Source of the DNA: Grammothele lineata
Lineage: Eukaryota > Basidiomycota > Agaricomycetes > Polyporales > Polyporaceae
Reading direction: 5' to 3'
Length of the DNA: 64,000 nucleotides
Assembly: GCA_002150815.3 (NCBI GenBank)
Contig: NDFF03000035.1
Coordinates: 124,001 to 188,000 of the forward strand
Shown here: one piece after another, positions 1 to 12,870 of the stretch
Layout: the number at the start of each line of letters is the position of its first letter
Position numbering within the stretch: the first letter of the stretch is position 1
Made by a program: the position numbers and the translations under genes
The notes under the pieces: model-generated
The model's input: only the letters and a program-made list of their open reading frames with translations
What the model was told of the DNA's origin: nothing
Database searches by the model: none

Positions 1-2689
1 CGTGCAGCGCGCGCGCGGCGGCGACGACGCCGTGCGCGGCGCTGATGCTGCCGTACACGGCTTGGTGCGCTGGGGCCCGACGCTGCCCGGAGGATGTGGG
101 GGAAGAGGAGGAGGAGGAGGAGGAGGAGGAAGAGGAGGAGGAAGAAGAAGAGGCTTTGAGGAAAGGAAGGTACGTCTTGAGCACCAACCTATTCGCGAGG
201 AGCGCGAGCTCGCACTTCTGCGCCAGCCGGAACGGCGAGCCCACGAGGGGCGCGACGGGTTTGGAGATGTCCGGGGTGACCTCGAGGTGCCACGCGGGGG
301 GCAGGTCCGCGAGGAAGGCGGCGACGTCGGCCTCGAACGCGCCCGCCTGGTCGAGCGAGAGCTCCGCGGTGGGGTCCTCGGCGAGCGGGTCGCGGAAGGT
401 CTGCTTCTTGACGCTCTTGACGAGCTGCGCGAGTTTGCACTTGAGCGCGAAGTAGGCCGAGGAAGAGTCCTTGTCTGGGTTCTCGGGTGTGGGTAGGGAT
501 GTGCATGAGGGTGTGAACTGGTCCTCGTCGACGTCGGCGGGGAGACGCGTAGTATGTGTGTTGTCCGCAATAAGGGGCGGGTGGCCCATGCAGTCCGCGA
601 CAAAACTGTAGAATTGGTCAGCACGAAGAGAGACAGAAGAGAAGATGTGCTCACAGATCATAATAATAAACATCCCACCACACCCTCCTCCTAGTCTCCG
701 CCTCAAACAAGTTATAAGTGCCCGGAAACTCGTCGGGGTCCATACCGAGCCCCATCATGCGCGCGACGTTGACCATCTTCCCAACCTTCACATCCAGCCT
801 CAGTCAGTACCAGCACACCACCCTCAACCAAACTCGGCGCAAAACAGGGAACTCACCAACGGGAACACGCTCTGCGCCACGCTCATCTGACCCTCATGCA
901 GCATATACAGCACCTGCAAGATCATCGCGATGACCGAGTCCAAGTCGTACGCCGACGTCTTCTCGAACAGCCCCAGCGACTGCTCCGACAGCGCGAACAG
1001 CATCCCCGGCGTCCCCGCGCTGTCACCCGGGCTCGGTGGTGTCCCGGGTTGAGGTTGGTCCGGATTCGAGTTGGAGGGGTGCGGCTGCGGCTCGCCCGAC
1101 GGGGGATCCCCATCCCGCGCAACGAGAGCCCCAAGCGCGAACGCAGCCGAGGCGGCGGCGAAGAAGCTGAGCGTCGGCTTGGGCGCGTTGGACGCGCCCG
1201 CAGCGCCGTTCGCCCTGGACGAGCTGCTCGGTTTAGAGGATGAGAAGAAGATGTCGCGCGCGAGCTCCTGCTTCGTCTTTGGCTTCGACCCATATGCGAG
1301 GACAACGGCGGCGTTGGCGGCGGTGGCAGAGACGGGCGAGCTCTCGCCGCTCTCGGCCCAGCTGAAGATGGCGGCGATGCGCTGCTCAAAGTGCGGGACG
1401 TTGAAGCAAGGGTGGAGGAGCATCGTCTCCCGGAAGGCCTTGAGATAGCGCGAGCGCGCGGTCTCGGACGGTAGATAAGCTATGAGCGCGGCGGTGACCT
1501 GCGGTAGGGCGGTAGGACCGGCGGAAGGTGGTGGCAAGAAAGATTCGTAAGGCGCGGGAGGATGTAACGAGTTAAACCCGCCAGGAGGGATGTGCACGCC
1601 AGTCCCGGGAGAGAAAGACGATGACGACGAGGCAGGAGGGATAGATACCGGGGTAGGCTCCAGCTTCACGGTCGCTGACGATGTCGACGGACGCATAGAA
1701 CTAGACGCAGCCTCCGAGGGCCGCGACGGCCTCTGGAAGAATTCATCCTCGACTTCCGAGAGCCATAGACCGGCAACGTCGTCGAGACTGATAACTACCG
1801 AACTCCCGGACGCGCCCTGCGCCAAGAGCGCACGGTCGTTACAAGGGAGGCCCGCCATGAGAGCAGCGCCCGCATGTGTGCCGGAAGGACCGGCTCTGCT
1901 GGGGCCAGCGACAGCATTCGGCTGCTTGAGGGAAGGGATGCCAGCGAGGACGGCAGATACCGACGCAGGGGACGACGATTGGAGCTGGGCGAGGACCCTC
2001 TCGATCTCGAGGATGCGATTATGGAGGGATTGCACGTCTCTGGAGAAGCCATGAAGGAACCTTCATGGGGAACAAAGCAAAAGAGGGCACGTACACTTTC
2101 TCGGCCGCAGCCTGGGAGTAGAGGCATCGTTGGACGGTGTCGCGTTTGAGACAGGAGCTACACGGTGTCCGGCGGTCACATTTAAGTTTTAGGCGTTTGC
2201 ACTGGAGCACACGAGTCAGTACACGATTGCAGCGGCGGATGATGGGGGCGCGACGATGAGAAAACGGAGGGATGAGGCAGAGCCGGCGCATACGGCAGCG
2301 AGCGTCTGGCCGCGCTCTACTCGGTTGCGCGCACGCTCCTAAGAGGGCAAGCGGAGAAAAAGGGAGGAGGCAAGAGCAAGAGGGGGACAACAGAGGGGAA
2401 GAGGAAACTGACCTCGGCGCAAACGACGGTGATGCGGGAGCGGATATGCCTGCAAAGAGATTATAGCGCAACTGAGGGGCGAGGGACCAGGTACGCACGG
2501 TCCGTTAGAGAACTTGGGCTGTCCCGAGGGAGCTCCATGTGCGGACGCGCCGTTGATGTTGGCAGACTCGGGGCCGGGAGTGTCCCTGATGACGGGGGCG
2601 GAAGAGGAAGAGGGGAAGTGCATGGCGGCGGCTGGGGAGTGGGAGGGGGTTAGGCCGAGGTCGGCGTCGAGACTAGGAGACTGTTCCAT
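1..2689 (-). CDS. Zn2Cys6 fungal transcription factor (3' end outside window)
   Basis: Six exons on the minus strand: 2689-2499, 2449-2413, 2201-2095, 2039-857, 785-655 and 605 to beyond base 1. They join in frame to about 751 residues, with no stop before the window edge. Exons 2 and 3 together complete the zinc cluster CAEC...KCDRRTPCSSC...C near residues 73-105; no single frame shows it whole. A coiled coil (SLHNRILEIERVLAQL) follows, as is usual for dimerising Zn2Cys6 factors. Exons 4-6 match the fungal_trans middle region, including RRRVWWDVYYYDL and the following DCMGHPPLI. This predicts a nuclear DNA-binding regulator; its targets cannot be inferred. The start is ATG 2689, although the frame stays open upstream. 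A run of about 20 serines is encoded near 96-160. The family is confident; the specific identity is not. Confidence 0.88.
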
Positions 2690-5600
2690 GGCTAAGACGG
2701 GTGCGCGCTGCTGCGCCCGTTCGGGTGAGTGTTCTCCGACGCTGCTGCAGCGGATGCTGGAGACGAGGGGCGTGGAGGGGCGGGAGCGCAAGGGGCGGAA
2801 GAAGAGGAAAGATGGGCGGGAGAGGGAGAGAGGAGCAAAGGGCGGGCGCGGGAAGTCGGACGCGTCCAGCCACTGCCAGCCGATCTTGAGAACGCCTTCT
2901 GGGGACCCCGGACCCCCTCCGGCAACCCTCCGGTCAATTTCCCCTCTCCCTCCGGGCGTCCCGCCCCGCCCATTTCCCACTCCGCGGCTCCCTCAATTAT
3001 CGCCCACCGCCCCTCAGCGCCTCTCCTCCTGCCAACTTGCCACCGCCTGCGACCCCTCCTCGTCGCGCCGCACTTGTCGCACTCGCTCAAAATGTCCTGG
3101 CCGCGGGACGATCGGTCTGCATTCCTCGTCGGGAACCCCTCGGCCGGGGCCGCACGATCTGGCGGCGGGGTGTTCGCACAAGGGGCATTAGAGTTCGGGC
3201 CTCCTCCTTGATTGGGCAAGCCTCGATCAGCGTTGGTCAGTGCTCTGACGCGGGCCCTCGACGTTATCATCCCACCGCCAGGGTCGCTTGACGTCCCCAG
3301 CCGCGCCAGGCTCGTCCAGCGACTGTCTGTCAGCGACCGGCATCTGTTGCCCCCTCGACCTCGCTCACACCCTCGCCAGCACCTGACGTCCGCTGTCCCC
3401 ATCCCATGACACGCCCCCTCCATTCCTCCTCCCCGTCGCCCCCGTCCGAACCACCTCAGTTTTGCCTGACATCCCGCTGACACTCCAAGCCGCGGCTCGG
3501 CATCGCCATCTCACCCTTTAAGCTTTTTCTTATCCAACCGTTTGCACGCGCAGCACTTCCGCAACGTACTGCGACAGCCCCTGCTGCGACGCGCGCGGGC
3601 TTCGCCGCGGACTTGCAGAAACACCCCGCGCTTCTTCCAAAGTTCGCCATCAGCCGCTGCGTGCCTACGTGCCGTACTCCTGCGGAGAGGCTCTCGTCAG
3701 AAGCCTTCACGCCTACGTCTACGTCTACTCGACTCAATGTGGGTCCTTCGCCCTGGTGGCGCCAGCTCTGAGCGTATCGCGAACCTCGCGTGCCGGCTCG
3801 GCCATGCGGCTACTCGACGGCTCCTCAGAAGCACCCGTGTGTTCCCCCTCAGTTACTGACTTGCTGCCCAGGGCCACGTTCGCCCGGCCCGCGCCCGCAC
3901 TTCAAAAAGCCTCTCCGTTCTCAGCTACGTTGTTCGCCTCCGCGTGCACTCGTCCGGTCCCGACCCACCCAGCCCCGCTCTCCTCGCCCGGCCTCCTATC
4001 TGCGCAATTGCGAGTTGGACAGATCCCGACGCTAAAACGCCGTCCCGCGCCCTCCGCGCCGCGCCCCTCGAGGAGGTGCACAACTCCCAGCGCGGGCCGG
4101 CCTCTAAACTCAGGGTGGCGTGTGGGTTCCGCGCAAGATCGAGGCCCCATGCCCCGCGCCCGACCTCCTGACGGGCTCGGGTGCCCATGACCATCGACGT
4201 CATCGACACTCTGCGTCTGCTACCTACCTTACTGCTATACGACTTATCGCGCTTTCCTTTGAATCCGCGCTGCCTACGTTCTCCCAGGCTTGGGCGAGTG
4301 CACCGCGCAGGATTCCCTGATGCTAGATAGCCTCGCCTTCGTCGCGGCCACGAAAATCTGACGTCGAACATCCAATTGCATCTAACAATACACTTATCGA
4401 AGGCGCCACCTCCCACCCACCTCCTCCCACCTGTCCAGCGCCCGACGTGCCCAGCACCCGGTAGTGGCAGTGTGTACCATTCGGACCACCCCCGTTGGTC
4501 CACATCAGCATCATGTCATCGACGTCCTAGGTCCAGACCGCCCTATCCCAGCATCCCGCACGTCTCTTCCCCACCACCGCTTCCCAGGCCCGCCCGTCGT
4601 AAATCCACGGCTTCCCAAACGCGAAGCCCCCGTGCGTGGGCGTGCCGGCGGCATCTCTCGCGCCGGGGCCCCCTTGCCATTCTCGCGCGCGGCTTCTTCG
4701 AAACCTTCCGGTCCCCTGAGCTGGCGGTGACTCGCTCAAGAACTCTGCGCACACGGTATTTCATCTGGCACCATTCTCTCAGCGACTGAGTCCTACCGAC
4801 ATCCGGGAGCGAGCCCTTGCTGCTCTGCTTTCATAGGGGCTCCCAAGTCCCAAGTCTTGACGTCTTCTCGTAAGCCTGACACTAGTACCAGCAGTAGAAA
4901 CTCAGCTGCCACTAGTGGTGGCACCACGAGCTCGCATCGCGCAAGGCACCGATCACCCCTCCCCAGCTCCTCACCGGGCCGGAGATCCACAAGGGGAAAG
5001 GGCGGGCGGGCGGGAGGGCGGGCACAGGACCCCAGACACTGCGGCGGGCCCGCCCCGTCCCGCATCGATATCTGTCCCTCCTTCTCCGGGCTCCCTAATT
5101 CGTCCCCGCGCGGCCGCCCGCCCCGTCCTGTGCCGCCTCCCTCCGCGCCTGAGCCCGCAGCCCGCTCCGGCGTGTAAGTTCGCGGGAGCAATATGAATGC
5201 CTTGCCTGGCCCGTTGCCGGCCACGGCGCCCTCTCCTTTGTCTGGGTCCTCTGGCGGCTGAGGCGGGTGCCTCGGGCGCGAGACGAGGGTCACTGGCGGA
5301 CAAGGTTCGCGCCCATATCTCTCAGAGTTCAGCGTTCTGCGTTCTGTGTGAGTTGGCATGCTCTATGCGCTTCGAAGCTGAGTACTTACGACATGGCTCG
5401 CGGCCCTTTCGCGGATGGGCGGATGGGTCTAAGCGGTAAGGGGGAATGGGAGGGGGTATGTACATATGTACGTAACGCGCGGGAAGGGGCACACTGATCG
5501 GGCCGCGGGGAGCTTGCGGGGAGATGCGCACCCAGCTTCGTGCCATAGCTCACGACGAGACGCTCGCGTTCAGGAATGCGAAGTCGTCCACGACAACCCG

Positions 5601-8506
5601 CGGCGATACCTCCTCTGCCCAGTGCCGACCAGTCGATCCACTAGCATGATGCCGCCGGCGCGCCGTTCGGCATACTAGTAGCATCCCTCCTATACGCTCG
5701 GGCTCTCAAGCTCCTAACTAGAACCTTATACACTACATAGCGCATCACGCCCTACGCTAAACTGACTTAGTGGCTGCGCGAATCACGTTTGGGTCGCCGC
5801 AGTCGCCGGCCGTTGCGTTGAATCAAGCCTAGGATCCGCCCTCCTCGGCGGCTGACCGACGTTGGGTCTGACAAGTACTGACAAGGCTAGTGACAGCTGG
5901 GCCCCTACTTAGCTCCCCGTAGACCAAAACGTGGACGTTTCAGCGTTTCAATGGTTGGACATCTGAGCTTGAAAGCCATCCCGTTCCGCTCCGAGGTCGA
6001 CGGGTGCTGCGCGGCCCACTTGGAGGCGTACGGATGGATACTCAGAGTTGACGTGGTGAGCGCGCTCGTTCTGTACGTTGAGGGCGTTTGGGCGCATCAG
6101 CGCCGGTAAAGAGTCTGACACGTCGCGGGAGGAGTCAGGACGCTACCACCACTTGTGCTAATCAACTCGAGAAAGACGTGGAGGTCCTGCTATGGCGCCT
6201 TCAGAGCCCGGCACATGAGACGAAGGACGCCGACCATGTCCACACTCTGTACCTCGAACAACGCCCGACATCCCCAGTAGTCTTGCACGACGCGCTAGCA
6301 CATACAGGATCGCCAGAAAGCCCGCGAGACGGTCTCCTCATCAGGACAAGCGCGGCAGCCCCACTAGGCCCCAACCCGCAACAATAGGCAAGGCTCGCAT
6401 GCGCAACAAGCCTCAAACCATACGTCCATCTGTCATGCATCGATCCCGGACGGTTACGATCGTCGCCACCCGCCCACGATATGTAATGTCAGTACGGCAG
6501 ATACGGCACCATCTGGCACCACGTCCCCTCCGGCGATCAACGGAGAGCACGCGCCGATGTCGCCACCAGAACTTATTTCGCCGGGGCTTGTATGCGATGC
6601 CTTACGGCACCCCCCTGTGAGATCGCAGACATTCCGCCTGAGGAGTCAGGACCCCGGCCGCGGCGTGAGGTACGCACGTATGTATCCGGCAACGCTGGGA
6701 TCCTGGAGCTCTCTTCTTGCCTGAGAGAGGGTGCGGAGCCGCACGCGTAGCTTGCGAGTTTCTGGAACGTCGAGTCGAGATGAGGGCCATCACTGACTCG
6801 CCGCCAGTTCCTGCGTCCATACTGCGTCCTAAGCCCCGAACACCCAGGCGGGTCGCCTAGCGCTAACTTATCGTATCTCTGCGAACGTCTTGTGTGGGCG
6901 CGTCGACATCTACGCTATCCCCCTCGTGGAGTCGCGTCGCGATCACATCGCGGGCGGATCCACACGTCCCTCCGCGAGGGGCCTTCGACACTCCGGGGTT
7001 CTATGGTCCGGCATTCTAACGCGTTCGACGCCCGGACCCTCGATCGTGCAACGTCAGCCAGGCCTAAGAGAACCTCGATCATACGTCTGGTCTGGTCTGG
7101 TCTTGGTCTTGTCTTGTCTCGGACGTCTGACGTCGACGCTTTCTTGGAACGTAACTTAGATCTGTGCCGGTCAAACGATCGACGCTAGTAGGTGTCGTCG
7201 CTGCCAGTGTCGTCGACGCAGTGCCATGCCAGGCGGGAGCGGCGCCGTTCTCAGTGGCAGGATTTGTGATCGCCGGCGTCCATTCTTCGCGACACCGCAG
7301 TGGCAGAGGGTGTGACGTCGTTCGGTGTACCGATGTGCAGCTAGGTGCCAGCTGGACTAGAGTAGAAGCTGGAGCGAGATCCGGCGCAGCACGTCGCACG
7401 AGTGGGATCCGAGGAATGCAAGAGAAGAGAAGAGCTGGTAAGTCTGTAGCCCAAAGAAAAAAGGGAAGTAAACGCCGAGCTGCCCGGCCCGATCCAGCCC
7501 GGTTTCGATGACCGGTCGGGTCGTTCGAAGCTCGGGAGGTGTCGTTGGCAGATTCGTTCGTCGACGCGCGTATGTCATGACGGACCACGATCGACTGGCT
7601 TCGCATGCACAGATGCAGGCAGCAAGCAGTCACGGACGTCGATGCGGTTCCGTGAGCGATCGGCCCTCCGTGCGAGCCGGAAGTCGCGGCTGGTCGGATT
7701 GTTCAATGGAGGCTACCGAGTTGTCATCCGAATAGACAGGTGTGTAGAGGACTCGCATGTTCTAAACATATTCTACCCTAGTACCGTTGAGTGCTTCTTC
7801 TGGTGGTATGCTGGCAACATGTTGACATCCATATGTTTATCCCTGGGAAGACAGTACCTTGCGACTGTCGTGAAGCATCGTGGGTGTGTTGTCAACTGCG
7901 CAGAGAGATCTTGAAACACCTCGTGCGTTTGTAGCCCACGACGGTCTTGTTCCCGGTGTCAATCAGTGGATCAGCTACTGGTCGCCAGCAACATACACCC
8001 CGACGCGCCCACATGAAGATAGACCCTGGTGAACGGGTAATTGTACGGCACCCTTGCTTCCGCACCTAGCATCCTGCGAGCACATGGATTTGCCACGACA
8101 ACTGACTTGGACACTCGTGCGTCTGCAGGCGCAAAGATACTCCTGGTCGGTATGATCGCCGTAGCAGCTGCTTTCCGTGTGCAGGTACTTGACGGGGGCG
8201 TGTAGTATGTGGCGTGACCGCGAGACCCAAGTCCGAAATGGCCGGCTCCTTTGCCTCATGGGCAATGGGCGGGACAGGACCTGTCGTGGAGTGGAATAGA
8301 CCCCTGGAACCCTCGGCTTCATGACATGAATTCGGACTGGTGAGGATCCTGCTAGTGGGATGAGGACTAGAAGCAGGAAAATGGTAGTTATTCATGTCAT
8401 ACTCGTACTTCGTGCGCAGGACGCGCAAACTTGACCTATCCTCCCAAAAAGAATCAACGGCGAGCGAACTCACCACCCATACAGACTCAGAATGCCAAGC
8501 CTCAAT
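2690..8506. other. gene-empty 5.8 kb, C/T-rich on the plus strand
   Basis: No protein gene, tRNA or transposase could be recognised on either strand. About 2270-2870 is purine-rich on plus, which fits the CT-rich leader of the minus-strand regulator. From about 2880 to 4800 the plus strand is strongly pyrimidine-rich, as upstream of many basidiomycete start codons, yet no convincing plus-strand gene follows. A 39-codon reading frame (ATG 3092, stop 3209-3211) sits at the end of one CT-rich stretch and could be a short upstream frame. From 5.4 to 8.4 kb the sequence has no strong composition bias, only short imperfect repeats such as the GGTCT runs near 7085-7115. Confidence 0.5.
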
Positions 8507-10826
8507 CTATCGTTGAGACATTTCCGGGCCCTCTTGCCGTTTCCTCCCCATCCCCGCCGCCAGCGCCCTCACCCGCTCGCCCAGGCCCAGCCCCCTCCCG
8601 CCCTTCTCCGCGTCCACCTCCCCCACCTCCCCCTCCATATCCATCATCTCATCCACGCCCCTTCCCTTCCTCCACCTCCTCTCCAACGCCCTCACGCCCG
8701 CATACACCGGCACACACACCCCAAACCCAACCAGCATCCCGATATCCCCCGTGCCCCTCGCCGCGATCGGGCCCGTCCAGTACGCCTGCTCCATGCACAG
8801 CACGATCACGCCCACTGCAACGGCGAACGCGGTCAGCGAGGGGATGGAGGAGGGCAGGTTCGGGTGCGAGGGCGTGTCCCAGGCGGCGGAGACGGCGTAG
8901 GCGGACCAGGTGCGCCGGAAGAGGAAGTGCTCGGTGAGGACGATCGCGCAGAAGGGCGCGAGCCAGTACCCGATGAGGGCTGAGAGTGAGGGTGATCAGC
9001 GTTGAGGGGACGGGACAATGTGGCTGGACAGAGAGGGGACTCACCGAGGATGTTGACAAAGGTCTCGTAGAAGCTGTTGGCTCCGACGATGGCGATGGGG
9101 ATAAGCCTACACCGCATCCGGAATCTCGTCAGAACGCACACTCCCAATACTAGCCATGCTACAAACTTACACAGCTGTGGAGATGATAGCCACCACATAG
9201 CGCGGTATACGCGCGAGCGCGCGGTGCACGGTCATGAAGCTTGTGCACACCGTGTACATCGTCGGCGCGCACGCGCTCGGAGCCGTCAGGCTCAGCAGCA
9301 CGAGCAAGAACTTGCCGAAGCGTCCTGTAGGGGCGAGGATTGCCGCGATGAGTCCGCCGACGTCGCCGCCTGCGGAGGCTTCCGCCCATGCGGGCACTGT
9401 GCGCGCAGCGGCGGCGAACGCCGCTCCAAGCATGTGTGCGGGCACCTGTGAGGGCTATTAGCAAAGAACAGAGTCACAGTGAGGATATGAGACGTACGCT
9501 AGAGACGAAGAAACCGAGGAAGGTGTAGATGAAGATACGCCAGGATGATGCGTTCTTGTCGTGGTACACGCCGTAGTCGGGCGTGAGCGTCGACCACGCC
9601 ACGACGGTCGCGGCGAGCGACGCGCCGAAGCTCATGATCTCCGAGGTGGTCGCCGGCTCCGGGCTCGTGAGGGGCGCGTTCCGCAGGTTGGTCCCGCCGA
9701 CGATGAGCATGACGATGAAGGCGATGACATTGGGGATCCAGATGATGAGCTCGTACCTGGTGCCGAGTTCCATGAGTAGCGTTAAGAGAGTGGGGATTGG
9801 CGTACGCACCAGTGGAGGACTTTGCATCCACAGAAGGTGATCTTCAGGGAAGTTAGTAACATACAAAGTAATCGCACAACGAAGAGCTACACTTACAACG
9901 AGCGAGATGATAGCAATGATGACAATACCCAGCGTGGCGTTTAGATGGGGAGAAACCTCGGCAAGAGTCTGTCCGCCGACAATCGTGTTGATGACGAGGT
10001 AACCCTCCATCGACAGCACGTTGAGAACGCTAGGGATGATGGTGCCGTAGTACCTGCAACAAAGTCAGATCACAGAGATATATCCTGCACAGAGCAGACT
10101 TACCCCCATGAGAATCGACTCTGCACCATCGTCCGCGTGCCTAATTTCGGCCCAAAAATAGCGCTGAGCGAAGGGGTGAGTACTACATGGCGAGGTGGCA
10201 GGTAGTAGACGACTCACAGGATCGACGGAAATATGCATGTGCTTGAGCCTTCGTCAGAATCTCTATAGTAGAAGAGAACAAACATTCAACAAACTCACAT
10301 GATGTCCACAACGATGATAACATAGAACGAGTCCAAGATGCCCAAGTTGTAGAATACAGGCCCGACCGTCCCCGCGCTCAATCTGCGTTAGACGACCCGA
10401 AAGGTTAGCGCTCAGCGCGTGCCCCTGGTGAATACGGACAGACTCACGTCAAGATGTTCGCGTTCGCAGAGAACCACACGAAGAAGAACTGGTAAAGCCG
10501 CTTATCCGTCCTTTCCTCCGGCGGCACAGGCGTGATCCTGCACACAACATCGTCAAGCCCTCTCTCAGCCCCCTTGACGCTCCTAGATAGAACACGCACC
10601 CGTTAACCTCAACCCCCCACTGCGCGAGCTGCGCCGTCACGCTATTCATCCACCTCCCGACCCGCGTCTTCGCCTCGTTCGCCACGTTCTCCTCGTCCGC
10701 GACGAGCGCGCCGCCGGGCCGCTCCTGCGACTTGACGGACGCGGTCGTGGTTGACGCGGGGTACTTGCCGCCCTTCTCGGCGACTACGGCCGACTCCGCG
10801 TCGTTGGTGTTGTCGAAGACGAGCAT
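8507..10826 (-). CDS. NCS1-family purine-cytosine permease
   Basis: Eleven exons: 10826-10600, 10537-10448, 10382-10299, 10241-10218, 10163-10104, 10053-9897, 9841-9810, 9756-9498, 9445-9171, 9106-9045 and 8979-8507. They join in frame to 580 residues. After a hydrophilic N-terminus comes the Fcy-type opening, VEVNGITPVPPEERTDKRLY followed by WFSAN. About 12 hydrophobic segments follow, including the well-conserved GYLVINTIVGGQTLAEVSP and the loop NLRNAPLTSPEPATT. The tail is short and charged. Such proteins are plasma-membrane proton symporters for purines, cytosine or related bases and vitamins; the substrate here is unknown. Exon 4 is only 24 bp and exon 7 only 32 bp, so automatic gene finders may miss them. 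Two minus-strand neighbours, SEC11 and a bHLH gene, lie upstream. Confidence 0.9.
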
Positions 10827-11778
10827 CTCGGCTTAGTGTCTTTGCTTCTCTTCTTGGTTTACCAAGGAGGAAGGCAGGGAGAAGGGGAGGAAGCTATTTC
10901 AGCGTACGCATACATACAGGGCTAGGGCTGGGAAAACATACCGGGAGTGAGCGTGCTCGAAGCGCGATCCCTACAAAGCAACAGCGTCCTGTTCTACGCT
11001 CTTGCAACCTCCGGCGAACGCGCAGAAGTCTGAGAGGTCGAAGGCGGGTACGCGCGAAGCCTCGAGTCGATGAGAGCAGGAAGCAAAGCGAAAGGGCCGT
11101 TCCTCCGTCTTCTCTCCCTCCCGCTCTCCCTCCCCTCGTAAGTACATATCGCCTTCGCCAAGTCCGTTCTGCCGGTCCAGCTCGAAGATTTCCCGGGGGC
11201 GCGGGATGGGACCGGGAGGCCTAAAACACTTTGCGCGGAGGGGGCTGCCGCCTGCGATAAGGCCGCGTACGAGAGAGCGCGCTCCCGTTGCGGGGCGCGA
11301 GATAGAGAAGGAATCGGGATAGAGATAAGGGCGGGGAGTGGAGGCGGCCGAGGTTAACTTTGACTCTCTTTGAGAACGGATGCGCATATCGGGCGCGCGA
11401 GCGGGCTTGGGTGGCGGCCCGGACTTGGGATCTTCCAGCCGTGGCGGGGGCCTGGGGGCTCGTGACGAGCGTGATCCGTACCTTTGCTCAACGATACAAA
11501 ACAGCGGACGGGAAACAGAACTGCAGGAGCAGGCAAGTCATCGCTGTCGAAGAAAAGTATAACCGCGTGCCTGCCTCTGCGACTCCGAGGCTCCCGAGGT
11601 CGTGAGCTTATGCCACGTGAACAGTGAACCGGCCACCGACTCAATCAGTTCGGGGAACCGCAACTCAGAAGTTAGAACCGGACACCACACCGCGACCCCA
11701 ACCCAGACGAATGGCAACAAACAAAAGTCAACGCAGAAGTCCCTCCATTAAATAGCGTACAATACACATATCGAGGCC
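10827..11778. other. intergenic: permease promoter side and SEC11 3' side
   Basis: This 950-bp gap lies between two minus-strand genes. The half next to the permease contains CT-rich blocks on the minus strand (about 11100-11140 and 10840-10900), as expected of its leader. I see no other gene, RNA or repeat. Confidence 0.5.
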
Positions 11779-12870
11779 TTACTCCCTCTGGACGAGCGCG
11801 AGCAGCCCAAGACCGCCCAGCAGCGCGTACTTGAGCTGCGGGAAGTCGTTCTGTGCCGCGATCCGAGCGCGTTAGCAATGTACCCTCCCAAGAGGGGGCC
11901 GGACAAGGCTTCCGGGAAGTTGGAAGACGCACCATCGCTATCGTCACGTAGCCGACGTACGGCAGGAACCTGGTTGCGTCATGCCCGTCCGTCAGCCTCG
12001 TTTAGCCGACAACCCCAGTACCAGAAGCACGCGCAGGCGTCGTGCGTCGTGCGTCGCGGGAAAAAACGAGGAAGACACTCACCCGCGGACCTTCCCGACG
12101 ATGTGTTTCCTCTCTAGCCACTCGAGGCCCTGGTAGAGCTCGATGTCGTCTATGTGGTTGTTGTCGCCCTTTGTGAGGAGCAGCTGCTTCTGCACGAGAG
12201 GGCTCGCCGCGACCAGCCTGTCCGCGCGCAGGCATGAGGTAAGTCACCGGACGCAGGCAACGCATGAGAGTGTGCAGAGGGAAGACCGAGAAGGGGGGCG
12301 AATGGAGAGGCACGAAAAGAGAGCAGAACACAAGCACGCACCCCTTCTCCTTCGCTGCGAAGTCGTGCGTCTCCAGCACCCGGTGCACGATCGGGATGTC
12401 CGCCCCGGGGATCTTGTACACGGTGATGTCCCCCGTCTGGTACCGCTCGCTCGCGGGGTTCGTCAGGAAGAGCAGGTCCCCGCGGTAGAACGCGGGCTCC
12501 ATCGAGCCGCTGTGCATATGTGTGCGCGTGTTAGCGTCCATCCGTCCGTCCGTGGCCGACCTTCCATGCAAAAGTGCAAGAAAGGGAGTGGGGGGGAGAC
12601 ACACCTAAGCACGACGACGATCGGGCTCTCGGTGTTCGTGAGGAGCCCGAGGCCTTTCCAGATCATGAGGCCGGACGCGAGGACGGAGACGAAGTTGAGC
12701 ACTTGGAGGAGGACCTGCATCACCGCCATCATCACCACCGCGACCATCACCACACATCGATCGTCTCAGCATCTCTACCGTTCTTTCCTGAGGAAAGCAG
12801 CACGAGAGAGAGGGACACGCACATGGCGGAACCCGAGCCGGCGGAGCGTCTTCAGCTCGTCGGCGAACAT
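11779..12870 (-). CDS. SEC11: Signal peptidase complex catalytic subunit SEC11
   Basis: Six exons: 12870-12823, 12714-12605, 12509-12342, 12217-12083, 11969-11933 and 11850-11779. They join in frame to 189 residues, close to the usual SEC11 length of about 170-190. A single N-terminal membrane segment ([20 protein letters not shown]) is followed by the catalytic serine box [16 protein letters not shown], then the box [10 protein letters not shown] with the histidine that replaces bacterial lysine in eukaryotic signal peptidases, then [10 protein letters not shown]. The C-terminus is hydrophobic and ends in ALVQRE. The protein cleaves signal peptides of secretory proteins in the ER membrane, and would serve secreted products such as the carboxylesterase and carboxypeptidase in this window. 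Confidence 0.96.

Noticed and set aside
3092..3211. possible short gene of 39 codons
   Set aside because: The context is CT-rich and the ATG is plausible, but there is no homology, no exon continuation and no other support; it is only mentioned as a possible upstream frame.
2692..3483. 263-codon minus-strand frame
   Set aside because: It runs through the C/T-rich gene-empty region with no features and no sign of exons.
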